Of a stretch of DNA of 64,000 nt, positions 1 to 8,922 are shown in pieces. A program made the position numbers and the translations under genes. The notes beneath the pieces were generated by a model. It did no database searches. It was not told the DNA's origin and was given only the letters and a program-made list of their open reading frames with translations. The stretch's first letter is position 1. Every line of letters begins with the position of its first letter. Source of the DNA: Pseudomonas sp. J452 (lineage in GTDB: Bacteria > Pseudomonadota > Gammaproteobacteria > Pseudomonadales > Pseudomonadaceae); contig NZ_CP088294.1 in NCBI RefSeq assembly GCF_024666525.1, positions 4,712,001-4,776,000 on the forward strand. The letters are read 5' to 3'.

Positions 1-173
1 AACACCGCCACCCCGGCATCGCTGAACAACTCGGCCAGGCGCTGCAGGGTCACCGTCTTGCCGGTACCGGTGGCTCCGGCCACCAGGCCATGACGGTTAG
101 TCAGGCGCAATGCCTGGGCAACGGGCTGACCCAGCGGATCGGAACCCAATACGAACGAATCGGTTACAGGCAT
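1..173 (-). CDS. HerA-like/DUF853 ATPase, N-terminal fragment
   Basis: Reading leftwards from an ATG at 171-173, the first 57 codons are present and the rest lies outside the window. A P-loop reading GATGTGKT is visible about 37 residues in, after a short lead ending [10 protein letters not shown]. This arrangement, with a Walker A motif very near the N-terminus following an 'NRHGL(V/I)AGATGTGKT'-type string, is typical of the DUF853 (YjgR-type) HerA/FtsK-like ATPases. The cellular role of this family is poorly known. The gene is divergent from the chemoreceptor gene to its right. Family assignment rests on this short segment only. Confidence 0.6.
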   Translation of the reverse strand, partial: MPVTDSFVLGSDPLGQPVAQALRLTNRHGLVAGATGTGKTVTLQRLAELFSDAGVAV

Positions 174-301
174 CTTGCCTTCCCTCGGGCTAAAGCTTTA
201 CTGCAGTTATGTCGTTATAGGTGTTGTTACCTATAAAGCCGGCGCTTCGTCAAACGGCCACTTACAAGACTGCTGCCAGACCTTACCGGACGCAAGCAAC
301 C

Positions 302-2179
302 ATGACCCAGAACCTGAAGTTCAGCCACAAGATACTGCTAGCCGCCTCTCTGGTGGTAATCGCCGCCTTCTCCCTGTTCACCCTGTACAACGACTACCTG
401 CAACGCAATGCGATCCGTACTGATCTGGAGCATGAGCTGGAGAGCCTGGGTCAGGTCACCGCCAGCAATATCCAGAACTGGCTGTCCGGGCGCATCCTAC
501 TGGTGGAAAACGTGGCCCAGTCTATCGACGACACCAGCACACCCGACTCGCTAACCAAGACCCTGGAAAGCAAGGTGCTGGCTTCAACGTTCGCCTACAC
601 CTATCTGGGGTCTGTAGATGGTGTTATGACCATGCGTCCCGCAGACGATCTAGGTCCCGATTACGACCCACGTATCCGCCCTTGGTACAAGGATGCCATG
701 GCCGCTGGTGGCTCGACGCTTACCGAACCCTATATCGATGCCAGTACCAGCCAGTTGATCATCACCATCGCAACCCCCGCTGGCAGCAACGGGGTGGTAG
801 GCGGCGACCTCAGCCTGGAAACCCTGGTACAGATCGTCAACTCGCTGGACTTCGGCGGCATGGGCTATGCCTTCCTGGTCAGCTCGGATGGCAAGATCCT
901 GGTACACCCGGACAAGGATCTGGTGATGAAGTCGCTGAAGGAGGTCTACCCCCAGGACACCCCTCAAGTCAGCAGTGGTTTCAGTGAAGCGGACCTGGAT
1001 GGCGTCCCTCGCCTGCTCACCTTCACCGCAGTCAAGGGCCTGCCCTCGGTGAACTGGTACGTCGGCCTGTCCATCGACAAGGACAAGGCCTATGCCACCC
1101 TCAGCGAGTTCCGCGCCTCGGCCATCGTTGCCACGGTGATCGCCGTCGTGTTGATCATGTTCCTGCTGAGCATGCTGATCAGCGTGCTGATGAAACCGCT
1201 GCGGGTGATGGGCAAGGCCATGCAGAACATCGCCCAGGGCGAAGGCGACCTGACCAAGCGCCTGCACATCCAGAATCAGGATGAGTTCGGCGAGCTGGCC
1301 AAGTCCTTCAATCAGTTCGTCGAGCGCATCCACACCTCGATCCGCGAAGTGTCCTCGGCCACCCAGCAGGTCAACGAAGTGGCCAAGCTGGTGGTCAACG
1401 CCTCCAACTCCTCGATGGTCAACTCAGACGAGCAAGCCAACCGCACCACCAGCGTGGCAGCGGCGATCAACGAACTGGGCGCGGCCGCGCAGGAGATTGC
1501 GCGCAATGCGGCACAGGCTTCCCATGAGGCGTCCGATGCGCGCCGCCTCGCCGAAGACGGCAGTCAGGTGCTGAAGAAGACCATTTCGGCGATGAACGAA
1601 CTGTCGAGCAAGATCAGTGCATCCAGTACCAGTATCGAGGCACTCAACAGCAAGACGGTGAACATCGGGCAGATCCTCGAAGTGATCAAGAGCATTTCCG
1701 AGCAAACCAACTTGCTGGCCCTCAACGCCGCCATTGAGGCGGCACGCGCAGGTGAAGCCGGCCGTGGTTTCGCCGTGGTCGCCGACGAGGTCCGCAACCT
1801 GGCACACCGCACCCAGGAGTCGGCTCAGGAAATCCAGAAGATGATCGAGGAGCTGCAGGTAGACGCGCGCGAGTCGGTCACCACCATGACCGAAAGCCAG
1901 CGCTACAGCAGCGAGAGCGTGACCATTGCCAACCAGGCCGGTGAGCGCCTGGGTAGCGTCACTCAACGCATCGGTGAAATCGACGGGATGAACCAGTCAG
2001 TCGCTACCGCTACCGAGGAGCAAACCTCGGTGGTCGAAGCCCTGAACATGGACATCACCGAGATCAACACCCTCAACCAAGAAGGCGTGGAGAACCTGCA
2101 TGCCACGCTGCGCGCCTGTGGCGACCTCGAGCAGCAGGCCAGCCGCCTGAAGCAGCTGGTGGATAGCTTCCGTATCTGA
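302..2179 (+). CDS. Methyl-accepting chemotaxis protein, PctA-type dCache
   Basis: A 625-residue transmembrane chemoreceptor that would pass ligand binding to CheA/CheW. Order: short cytoplasmic tail, TM1 (about 10-30), periplasmic dCache domain (about 35-270), TM2 (about 280-305), HAMP, and a cytoplasmic signalling domain with the conserved hairpin tip ([19 protein letters not shown]). In the distal half of the dCache ligand pocket I count Y121, R126, W128, Y129, Y144 and D169, the pattern known for amino-acid-binding receptors such as PctA. Amino-acid sensing is therefore a good inference. An in-frame ATG at 221 exists, but the start at 302 places the charged tail and TM1 as in the family. 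Confidence 0.9.
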   Translation: MTQNLKFSHKILLAASLVVIAAFSLFTLYNDYLQRNAIRTDLEHELESLGQVTASNIQNWLSGRILLVENVAQSIDDTSTPDSLTKTLESKVLASTFAYTYLGSVDGVMTMRPADDLGPDYDPRIRPWYKDAMAAGGSTLTEPYIDASTSQLIITIATPAGSNGVVGGDLSLETLVQIVNSLDFGGMGYAFLVSSDGKILVHPDKDLVMKSLKEVYPQDTPQVSSGFSEADLDGVPRLLTFTAVKGLPSVNWYVGLSIDKDKAYATLSEFRASAIVATVIAVVLIMFLLSMLISVLMKPLRVMGKAMQNIAQGEGDLTKRLHIQNQDEFGELAKSFNQFVERIHTSIREVSSATQQVNEVAKLVVNASNSSMVNSDEQANRTTSVAAAINELGAAAQEIARNAAQASHEASDARRLAEDGSQVLKKTISAMNELSSKISASSTSIEALNSKTVNIGQILEVIKSISEQTNLLALNAAIEAARAGEAGRGFAVVADEVRNLAHRTQESAQEIQKMIEELQVDARESVTTMTESQRYSSESVTIANQAGERLGSVTQRIGEIDGMNQSVATATEEQTSVVEALNMDITEINTLNQEGVENLHATLRACGDLEQQASRLKQLVDSFRI

Positions 2180-2320
2180 GAGTCTGTTTACGATCTCTTG
2201 GCTGTCGGCCATCCTGCGTTAAAAGTGGCCTCAAAATGCTCATTTACAACTTGTAAACTGCGCTTTTTCGGCCACTTTCGCCTTGCCTGGCTCTAATCCA
2301 AAAGATCGTAAACAGGCTCT
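2180..2320. repeat. Dispersed palindromic element, copy 1
   Basis: About 140 bp directly after the chemoreceptor stop codon. The outer arms (GTTTACGATCT near 2185, AGATCGTAAAC near 2305) are inverted, and the core holds GCTCATTTACA followed by TGTAAACTGCGC. The same core recurs at 60341-60480 (opposite orientation) and 62141-62283. It could act as a transcription terminator for the upstream gene. No coding potential is seen. Confidence 0.7.
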
Positions 2321-2326
2321 AAGCGG

Positions 2327-2512
2327 CTATTCGGGCTCGGGCGGATCTTCAGCCTGCTCTGCAGACACCTGCAGATCCGCCCACAGCTCTGCGGCACCGG
2401 GAAACTCGGTGCCATCCTCTTCACTCAGCGCATCCGGGTCATAGCGGCTGGTGCAGCCCTCACCGAGAGTCGGTGGCGGGCTGGCCGTTCCGGGCTTGCG
2501 CGGGTTGTGCAT
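2327..2512 (-). CDS. Small conserved-type hypothetical protein
   Basis: A 61-residue acidic, Pro- and Glu-rich protein (starts MHNPRKPGTASPPP, ends DPPEPE) with no signal peptide, membrane segment or recognised domain. It lies just downstream of, and on the same strand as, the CBS-domain gene, with a gap of 32 bp, so the two may be co-transcribed. Its composition looks coding rather than random, but function is unknown. Confidence 0.5.
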   Translation of the reverse strand: MHNPRKPGTASPPPTLGEGCTSRYDPDALSEEDGTEFPGAAELWADLQVSAEQAEDPPEPE

Positions 2513-2544
2513 AGAAACCTCGACGGGCTGATTGCAGCCCTCAG

Positions 2545-2964
2545 TCAGCGTGGCAGCCCACGTTCGTGCTGGGCGAATTCCTTGACCGCACGCAACACAT
2601 CATGACAGCTGATCTGCCCCAGCAGACGCCCCTCCTCAACCACTGGCAAGCGCCGATGACCGCCATGCAGCAAGCGTTCGGCCACTTCGATCACGCTCAT
2701 TTCCGCGGAAATCGTTTCAACCTGCGGGTTCATGCAGGCGCTGACCGTACCGCCGGTTTCCTCGAAATAGGCACCGGAGAGTATCCCGCGCAAGCAGTCA
2801 GTCTCACCCAGCAGGCCGATCAGGCTGCCCTGATCGTCAATCACCGGTGCCCCGGAAATGCGATGTTCGAGCAGCAGGCCGATGGCGCTATAGAGATCGG
2901 TGTCGCCGTGGAAAGTCACCAGGTGCGTGGTCATGTAGTCGCGCACCTTGATTGATTTGAGCAT
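2545..2964 (-). CDS. CBS-domain pair protein
   Basis: A 139-residue protein made of two CBS domains: about residues 8-62 (VRDYMTTHLVTF opening, then GAPVIDDQGSLIGLL) and 75-130 (ACMNPQVETI, then RRLPVVEEGRLLGQIS). Stand-alone CBS pairs of this size bind adenine nucleotides and act as regulatory modules on partner proteins. No partner is evident here. The gene ends 32 bp before the small acidic gene on the same strand and starts about 50 bp after the purU stop. Confidence 0.85.
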   Translation of the reverse strand: MLKSIKVRDYMTTHLVTFHGDTDLYSAIGLLLEHRISGAPVIDDQGSLIGLLGETDCLRGILSGAYFEETGGTVSACMNPQVETISAEMSVIEVAERLLHGGHRRLPVVEEGRLLGQISCHDVLRAVKEFAQHERGLPR

Positions 2965-3012
2965 CGCTGAGCTCCTTTGCCGTGAGTCCTAATACGGCCA
3001 CGGCAACCAGAC

Positions 3013-3864
3013 TCAGTCGAACACCACCGTCTTGTTGTCGTGTACCAGTACGCGATCTTCCAAGTGATAGCGTAGCCCACGGGCAAGAGTCATCTTCTCC
3101 ACGTCGCGCCCCAGGCGCACCATGGTCTCGATACTGTCGCGATGGCTGACCCGCACCACATCCTGCTCGATGATCGGACCGGCATCCAGCTCCTCGGTGA
3201 CATAGTGGCAGGTGGCACCGATCAGTTTGACCCCACGCAGCGAGGCCTGGTGATAGGGTTTGGCACCGGCGAAAGACGGCAGGAAGCTGTGGTGGATATT
3301 GATGACGCGACCGGCAAAGTCCTCGCACAGTTGCGGCGGCAGGATTTGCATGTAGCGCGCCAGCACCACGGCATCGGCCTGGCAGTCGCCGATCAGCCCG
3401 GCCACCTGGGCGAAGGCAGGCGCCTTGTCCTGCGGGTTGACCGGCACATGGTGGAAAGGAATGCCATGCCACTCGACCATACTGCGCAAGTCATCATGGT
3501 TGGAGATGACGCAGGGAATATCGCAATCCAACTCGTCGCTGTGCCAGCGGTGCAGCAAGTCGGCCAGACAATGCGACTCGCGACTGGCCATCAGCACCAC
3601 GCGCTTCTTCTGCGCCGAGTCGGTGACCCGCCACTCCATGGCGAACTCGCGGGCAATCGGGGCGAACGCCTGACGGAAGCCGGCAAGATCAAAGGGCAGT
3701 GAATCCGCACGAATCTCATGACGCATGAAGAACCAGCCACTCTGGTTATCCGAGTGATGACTGGCTTCCGTGATCCAGCCGTTATAGGTGGCGAGGAAAT
3801 TACTGACTTTGGCGACAATGCCAACGCGGTCCGGGCAGGCAATGACCAGCCGAAAAGTGCGCAT
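3013..3864 (-). CDS. purU: Formyltetrahydrofolate deformylase
   Basis: PurU hydrolyses 10-formyl-THF to formate and THF, supplying formate to PurT and balancing one-carbon pools. An N-terminal ACT domain (about 1-80, RLVIACPDRVGIVAKVSNFL) is followed by a formyltransferase-fold catalytic domain with the conserved NIHHSFLPSF motif and the ELDAGPII segment that carries the catalytic Asp. At 283 residues it matches the usual family length when started at the ATG at 3864; an upstream in-frame ATG at 3897 would add 11 unconserved residues. Confidence 0.95.
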   Translation of the reverse strand: MRTFRLVIACPDRVGIVAKVSNFLATYNGWITEASHHSDNQSGWFFMRHEIRADSLPFDLAGFRQAFAPIAREFAMEWRVTDSAQKKRVVLMASRESHCLADLLHRWHSDELDCDIPCVISNHDDLRSMVEWHGIPFHHVPVNPQDKAPAFAQVAGLIGDCQADAVVLARYMQILPPQLCEDFAGRVINIHHSFLPSFAGAKPYHQASLRGVKLIGATCHYVTEELDAGPIIEQDVVRVSHRDSIETMVRLGRDVEKMTLARGLRYHLEDRVLVHDNKTVVFD

Positions 3865-4242
3865 GGGAAAACTCCAGAAACTTTGCAAGGGCGCCATTCT
3901 AGCCAGTGTCCGCGAAAACTTCAGTACTCACGCCAACCCGCCAGACCTAACCCGCACACGCACTGCACCCGAGCAACGCCATGACTCGCCAACAAAAAGA
4001 TAATTGACGACCTCAATGCAGCCGTGACCTGCAGGCCGTAAAGAGCTACGGCACAAACGGAATACAAGCTAGACAATCTGGGCATTACGACATTCGAGTT
4101 ACAAGCAGAATGAGCGCATAGAGATATATTGTCTGAAATAACTCGCACAAAACTTTACCCGCGTATTTACTTGATCCAAGTGCCTGTCTATTATTGCTTT
4201 CACTTCATCATCGCCACCCGCCACCTTACAAGGTAGAAGCAC
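3865..4242. promoter_or_regulatory. Intergenic region holding the mvaT promoter
   Basis: A 378 bp gene-free stretch between divergently transcribed purU and mvaT. It becomes markedly A+T-rich over about 4080-4200, as expected for promoter DNA upstream of a heavily expressed nucleoid protein. AGGT lies about 9 bp before the mvaT ATG as a possible ribosome site. I cannot assign a specific -10/-35 pair with confidence. Confidence 0.4.
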
Positions 4243-4617
4243 ATGTCCCTGATCAACGAATACCGCGCCACCGAAGAAGCCATCAAAGAACTGCAAGAGC
4301 GCCTGAAGAATCTGTCGCAAGACGACAAGCTGAAAAAAGAGCTGGAATTCGAAGGCAAACTGCGTACCCTGATGGGCGAATATCAGAAATCCCTGCGTGA
4401 CATCATTGCCCTGCTCGACCCGGAAGCCAAAATGAGCAAGGCTCCGCGCACTGCCAAAGCCACTGGCAGCAAACGCGCCCGCAAGGTCAAGCAGTACAAG
4501 AACCCGAACACTGGCGAAGTTATCGAAACCAAAGGCGGCAACCACAAGACTCTGAAAGAGTGGAAAGCCAAGTGGGGCGCTGCTGTTGTTGAAGGCTGGG
4601 CCACCCTGCTCGGCTAA
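4243..4617 (+). CDS. mvaT: H-NS-family xenogeneic silencer MvaT
   Basis: A 124-residue nucleoid-associated protein that in Pseudomonas binds A+T-rich DNA and silences foreign and virulence genes. It has the N-terminal coiled-coil oligomerisation region (about 1-60, starting MSLINEYRATEEAIKEL), a basic linker (KRARKVKQYKNP) and the C-terminal AT-hook-like DNA-binding part with the signature ETKGGNHKTLKEWK. Length and sequence fit chromosomal MvaT. A strong terminator follows, so it is monocistronic. A related but distinct island copy lies at 16245-16607. Confidence 0.95.
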   Translation: MSLINEYRATEEAIKELQERLKNLSQDDKLKKELEFEGKLRTLMGEYQKSLRDIIALLDPEAKMSKAPRTAKATGSKRARKVKQYKNPNTGEVIETKGGNHKTLKEWKAKWGAAVVEGWATLLG

Positions 4618-4632
4618 GGTCGCACAGAACAA

Positions 4633-4663
4633 TAAAAATGCCGGCAGATTGCCGGCATTTTTT
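4633..4663 (+). terminator. Rho-independent terminator of mvaT
   Basis: A perfect hairpin, AAAATGCCGGCA / TGCCGGCATTTT with a GAT loop, followed by a T-run, 16 bp after the mvaT stop codon. It may also serve the convergent sbcB gene. Confidence 0.9.
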
Positions 4664-4696
4664 ATTCCCCGCTTAATTGCCGACGCTACACACGCC

Positions 4697-6130
4697 TCAG
4701 CCCCGCGATTCAACCGGCAACATTTGTACGTAATCCTGCCACTGCTGCAGCACCTGCTGCTCTGCCGCACTCGCCCGCGGCAACTCTTGCGCCAATGCGT
4801 CAGCAAATTGCGCCAGTGTGTTGGGCGCACCGGCCGCACTATTACTCAAGCGCTCCTGACAAAAACTTTCCCAGCGTGCAACTTCATTGCTATCGAGCGA
4901 CTCCGGGAAATTGCGCGCCCGATAACGAAACAACAGCTCGGGCAAGCGCTCATCACTAAAGCCCCAATTACCCTGTGCCAATTGCTGCGCACTCGCCTGG
5001 CGTACCTGCTCGCATAAGCGCCGGTCACGCTCACCCAGAAACCCTGCATACAATTGCTGTTCGGGATCGGCCACTGCGGCAAACTCTTCCTCAGCATAAA
5101 TATCGGCCAATTTGGGCTGCCATTGTGCTGATGCATCGTTCAACAACTTCGCGCGCGCCTGGCACTCCTGCAGATTCAATTGCAAACGGGCAATATCCTG
5201 CACACGCAATACATTCAGCGGCGCCACCACCGGACACCTATTGATATGCAGCAGCTTCAGCGGCACCGGTAACTCACCCTCACCCAAATGTTCGCGGCGG
5301 GTATAGAGACGCTCGCGCAGGGTCTGCGCATCCAGCTCCAACAGCGGCTGCACCTGCGCCTGCAGATCACACACGATCAGCGCATTGCGATTGCGTGGGT
5401 GCCAGGCCAGCGGCAGAACCACGCCCAGGTAGTTGCGCTGACCGGCAAAACGCCCGGAAACATGCACCAGCGGCTGCAGCAAACGAATCTGCTCCATTAC
5501 CTTGTGCTTGCTGCGCAGCTGAAACAGGTAGTCGTACAGCTTGGGTTGGCGCTCGCGCACCAGCCGCGCCAGGGCAATGGTTGCGCGAACATCCGCAAGC
5601 GCATCGTGGGCCTGCCCATGCTCGATACCATTGGCCACGGTCAACTTCTCCAGCTTCAGCGACACCCGCCCTTCTTCGTCACGCGGCCATTCGATACCTT
5701 CCGGCCGCAGGGCATAGGCGGTACGCAGCAGATCGATCAGATCCCAACGGCTATTACCGTTCTGCCACTCGCGGGCATAAGGGTCATAAAAGTTACGATA
5801 GAGGCTGTAACGCGTCATCTCGTCATCGAAGCGCAAGCTGTTGTAACCCGCACCACAGGTGCCCGGCAGGGCCAGCTCAGCATGGATCCGCACCATGAAC
5901 TCGGCCTCGCTGAGGCCCTTCTCTTGCAACACCTGTGGCGTAATGCCGGTGATCCGGCAAGCTGCCGGGTGCGGCAGGATGTCGACGGACAGGCGGCTGT
6001 ACAGGTTTAGGGGCTCCCCGATCTCATTCAGTTCTTCATCGGTACGAATACCCGCCACCTGCAGCGGACGATCATTGCGCGGGTTGATACCGGTGCTTTC
6101 GTAGTCGTACCAGAAGATGCTTGAGCTCAC
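4697..6130 (-). CDS. sbcB: Exodeoxyribonuclease I
   Basis: A 477-residue 3'-5' single-strand DNA exonuclease (ExoI) used in mismatch repair and recombination. The N-terminal DEDDh exonuclease fold starts FWYDYESTGINPRNDRP, with the metal-binding Asp and Glu in DYES. Further acidic and His residues are visible in GYNSLRFDDE and in HDALADVRATI. The SH3-like and C-terminal helical parts follow, and the length matches E. coli SbcB. It converges on mvaT. Confidence 0.95.
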   Translation of the reverse strand: MSSSIFWYDYESTGINPRNDRPLQVAGIRTDEELNEIGEPLNLYSRLSVDILPHPAACRITGITPQVLQEKGLSEAEFMVRIHAELALPGTCGAGYNSLRFDDEMTRYSLYRNFYDPYAREWQNGNSRWDLIDLLRTAYALRPEGIEWPRDEEGRVSLKLEKLTVANGIEHGQAHDALADVRATIALARLVRERQPKLYDYLFQLRSKHKVMEQIRLLQPLVHVSGRFAGQRNYLGVVLPLAWHPRNRNALIVCDLQAQVQPLLELDAQTLRERLYTRREHLGEGELPVPLKLLHINRCPVVAPLNVLRVQDIARLQLNLQECQARAKLLNDASAQWQPKLADIYAEEEFAAVADPEQQLYAGFLGERDRRLCEQVRQASAQQLAQGNWGFSDERLPELLFRYRARNFPESLDSNEVARWESFCQERLSNSAAGAPNTLAQFADALAQELPRASAAEQQVLQQWQDYVQMLPVESRG

Positions 6131-6302
6131 GGGCGTATTCCATAAATAAGGTCGACTGCAGTCTAACAGGCGCCTATAGCCGATAAAAAACGCGATAAAG
6201 CATGATTTCGCTCACGTCGAAGTTCACCGCCGCTTGCTGCATTCCTGACTCTATCGCTAGGATGCGCAACTGGAATTTCCCCACACCACAAGGACAGTAC
6301 CC

Positions 6303-7118
6303 ATGAGCGACGTTATCGCCCAGAACCCCTATGCCATGCCAGGCAGTCAATTGCAGGAAGTTTCTGCGCCAGGGCAGGCTCCATCGATTGCCGAAGCACT
6401 CAACCGCGGCTACGACTTCTCCATCGGCGATCTGCTGAGTGAAGCCTGGCAGAAAACCAAAGGCACCAAAGGCATCATTTGGGGCGGTTTTCTGGTGTTC
6501 TACGCGGCACTGTTTGTCGCTTCCTTCGTCATGATCATGGTGATGTCGCTGTTTGGCGCCATCGGTGCCGTGGGCATAGCCGGTCTCGCAGATGGCTCTG
6601 GTGATGGCCTGTTGGCTGCCGGAGTATTCGGCTTCGTCCTGATGGGCCTGGCCTTCCTGCTGGTCATGCTGGCCGTGGTTTACCCCTTCGTCGCCGGCAT
6701 CAATATGGTCGGCATCCGTCAGGCCGCCGGCCAGCCGGTACGCTTCGGCGAAGTATTCAGCCACTTCGGCCGCACCCTGCCGCTGCTGCTTGCCGCGATT
6801 CTGATGGGCATCCTGGTCAATCTCGGCTTCATGCTGTTCATCCTGCCCGGCATTTACCTGGCCGTTGCCTTCATCCTCACCATTCCACTGATCGTCGAAC
6901 GCAAGCTGTCGGCATGGGACGCCATGATGACCTCCTGCAAGGCCATCAATCAGCACTGGTTCAAGGTGTTCTTTCTCTACATCGTGCTCGGCATCATCCT
7001 GACCATCAGCATGATTCCGCTGATGATCGGCCTGATCTGGACCTTCCCGCTGTTCATCGTTGCGCAGGGCGTGCTCTACCGCACCATCTTCGGTGTACTG
7101 CCAGCGCCAGCCAACTGA
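6303..7118 (+). CDS. Polytopic membrane protein of unknown function
   Basis: A 271-residue inner-membrane protein. A polar N-terminus of about 65 residues (MSDVIAQNPYAMPG) precedes about six hydrophobic segments (about 58-82, 105-140, 160-185, 185-205, 225-250). It resembles the BPSS1780-type membrane proteins common in Pseudomonas, a family with no assigned function. An AAGGA ribosome site precedes the ATG. The RDD gene begins 92 bp downstream in the same direction, so it may be part of, or lead into, the MoxR-type operon. Confidence 0.75.
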   Translation: MSDVIAQNPYAMPGSQLQEVSAPGQAPSIAEALNRGYDFSIGDLLSEAWQKTKGTKGIIWGGFLVFYAALFVASFVMIMVMSLFGAIGAVGIAGLADGSGDGLLAAGVFGFVLMGLAFLLVMLAVVYPFVAGINMVGIRQAAGQPVRFGEVFSHFGRTLPLLLAAILMGILVNLGFMLFILPGIYLAVAFILTIPLIVERKLSAWDAMMTSCKAINQHWFKVFFLYIVLGIILTISMIPLMIGLIWTFPLFIVAQGVLYRTIFGVLPAPAN

Positions 7119-7210
7119 GTCATCCTGCTGCGCTCGGGCTGCCCAGGCGGCCCGATTGCCTTCCCTCCTGCTGCTGGCTAGCATCAGGCTTTCTTCGACG
7201 CAGTTGACCG

Positions 7211-7945
7211 ATGCAGCCTACCCCGCCCAGCGACGCCCATGAGCCATCCCGTATCCGCCAACGGCTACTGGATACCCGTCACCATGTGGAAACCCCCGAA
7301 GGCATCGATCTGGTTCTGCGCCCGGCCGGCGCCTTGCCGCGCATCCTGGCGTTTGCCATCGACCTGCTGATCCGCGGCGCCATCCTGCTGCTGCTGTTCA
7401 TCATCCTCGGCTTTCTCGGTCAGTTCGGCGTGGGCCTGGGCAGCATCCTGTTTTTCCTGGTCAACTGGTGGTACATGGTGCTGTTCGAAGTACTGCGCCA
7501 GGGCCGTTCGCCAGGCAAGCAGCTCATGGGCCTGCGTGTGGTGCACGACGATGGCACCCCGGTCGGTTGGGGCGCCTCGCTGACCCGCAACCTGTTGCGC
7601 TTCGTCGATATGCTGCCCTTCGGCTACTGCCTGGGCCTGATCAGTTGCCTGAGTCATCCGTCCTTCAAGCGCCTCGGCGACCTGGCGGCCGGCACCCTGG
7701 TGGTCTATCGGGAGGAAAGCACCAGCCGCCCACTGATTCCCGAGGGCGACAGCGAACGTGCGCCGTTCCGCCTGAGTCTTAACGAGCAACGCGCCCTGCA
7801 AGGTTTCGCCGAACGCCAGAGTGGCCTATCGGCGGCTCGCCGCACCGAGCTGGCGGGCATTCTGGCCGAGCCCCTGGACGTGCCGGAAGAGCAGGCCGAG
7901 GCCCGCCTCAACAGCATCGCCCGCGGCCTGTTGGGGGCAACATGA
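7211..7945 (+). CDS. RDD-family membrane protein
   Basis: A 244-residue protein with an RDD domain (about residues 30-165): R and D residues in the first membrane segment (RILAFAIDLLIRG), the central GRSPGKQLMGLRVV loop and a second pair of hydrophobic segments, then a soluble C-terminal tail. The stop overlaps the start of the next gene by 4 bp. RDD proteins are frequent partners of SpoIIM, DUF4129, DUF4350, MoxR and DUF58 genes; the biochemical role of this set is unclear, although MoxR ATPases usually act in maturation or chaperoning. Confidence 0.9.
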   Translation: MQPTPPSDAHEPSRIRQRLLDTRHHVETPEGIDLVLRPAGALPRILAFAIDLLIRGAILLLLFIILGFLGQFGVGLGSILFFLVNWWYMVLFEVLRQGRSPGKQLMGLRVVHDDGTPVGWGASLTRNLLRFVDMLPFGYCLGLISCLSHPSFKRLGDLAAGTLVVYREESTSRPLIPEGDSERAPFRLSLNEQRALQGFAERQSGLSAARRTELAGILAEPLDVPEEQAEARLNSIARGLLGAT

Positions 7946-8922
7946 AACAGCACCTGTTCGAACAACGGCACAGCGCCGACTGGCAGCGCTTCTCTGCCCT
8001 GCTGGAGCAACTGGAGCGCGGCAAGGCCGAAGCCAAGGCCTGCGAAAACTTCGCCGCCGATTATCGCCACCTCTGCCAGCACCTGGCCCTGGCCGAAGAG
8101 CGTGGCTACAGCAGTCACCTGATCGATCAGCTGCAGCACCTGGCGATGCGCGGCCACCAGCAGTTCTACCGCCACCGCAGCCATCTCGGCGCACAACTGA
8201 TCGGTTTCATCCTGGCCGGTTTCCCCCAGCTGGTTCGCCGCGAATGGCGAAGCGTGCTGGCCGCCTGCCTGTTGTTCTTCGGCAGCCTGATCGGCATGGG
8301 CCTGCTCACCTGGCAGTTCCCCGAGCTGATCTACGGCCTGCTCGACCCGGCCCAGGTCAGCGACATGGAACGCATGTACGACCCGGACGCCCGGCGCATC
8401 GGCCGCTTCAGCGAGCGCGACGCCGCCGATGACTGGATGATGTTCGGCTTCTACATCATGAACAACATCGGCATCGCCTTTCAGACCTTTGCCAGCGGCC
8501 TGCTGTTCGGTCTGGGCAGTCTGTTCTTCCTGTTTTTCAACGGCCTGATGATCGGTGCCGTCGCCGGCCACCTGACGCGGATCGGCTACAGCGAAACCTT
8601 CTGGTCATTCGTCATCGGTCACGGCGCCTTCGAACTGACCGCTATTGCCTTTGCCGGTGCCGCCGGCCTCAAACTCGGCTGGGCACTGCTCGCCCCGGGT
8701 CGACTGCGCCGCAGCGAAGCCCTGCGCCAGGCCTCCAAACACAGCATCCAGCTGGTGGCCGGGGTGATCTTTTTCCTGATCATCGCCGCCTTTATCGAAG
8801 CTTTCTGGTCGTCGATGACCTACACCACGCCGACCATCAAATTCATCGTTGGCGCCGCCCTGTGGCTGCTGGTCATCGCCTATTTCGTTTTTGCCGGACG
8901 CCATCGCCATGCGCCTGACTGA
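7942..8922 (+). CDS. Stage II sporulation protein M-like membrane protein
   Basis: A 326-residue protein with a soluble N-terminal third, rich in Glu, His and Arg, and a C-terminal membrane domain of about five helices. It contains the SpoIIM (DUF95) features NNIGIAFQTFASGLLFGLGS and GHGAFELTAIAFAGAAGLKLG. In Gram-negative bacteria this family has nothing to do with sporulation; it is a constant member of the RDD/MoxR operon. It starts with an ATGA overlap with the RDD gene, and its end overlaps the DUF4129 gene by 14 bp, so translation is probably coupled. Confidence 0.9.
   Translation: MKQHLFEQRHSADWQRFSALLEQLERGKAEAKACENFAADYRHLCQHLALAEERGYSSHLIDQLQHLAMRGHQQFYRHRSHLGAQLIGFILAGFPQLVRREWRSVLAACLLFFGSLIGMGLLTWQFPELIYGLLDPAQVSDMERMYDPDARRIGRFSERDAADDWMMFGFYIMNNIGIAFQTFASGLLFGLGSLFFLFFNGLMIGAVAGHLTRIGYSETFWSFVIGHGAFELTAIAFAGAAGLKLGWALLAPGRLRRSEALRQASKHSIQLVAGVIFFLIIAAFIEAFWSSMTYTTPTIKFIVGAALWLLVIAYFVFAGRHRHAPD

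Noticed and set aside
1424..1966. Long leftward frame inside the chemoreceptor gene
   Set aside because: It is a shadow of the G+C-rich MCP coding frame; codon pattern supports the rightward gene.
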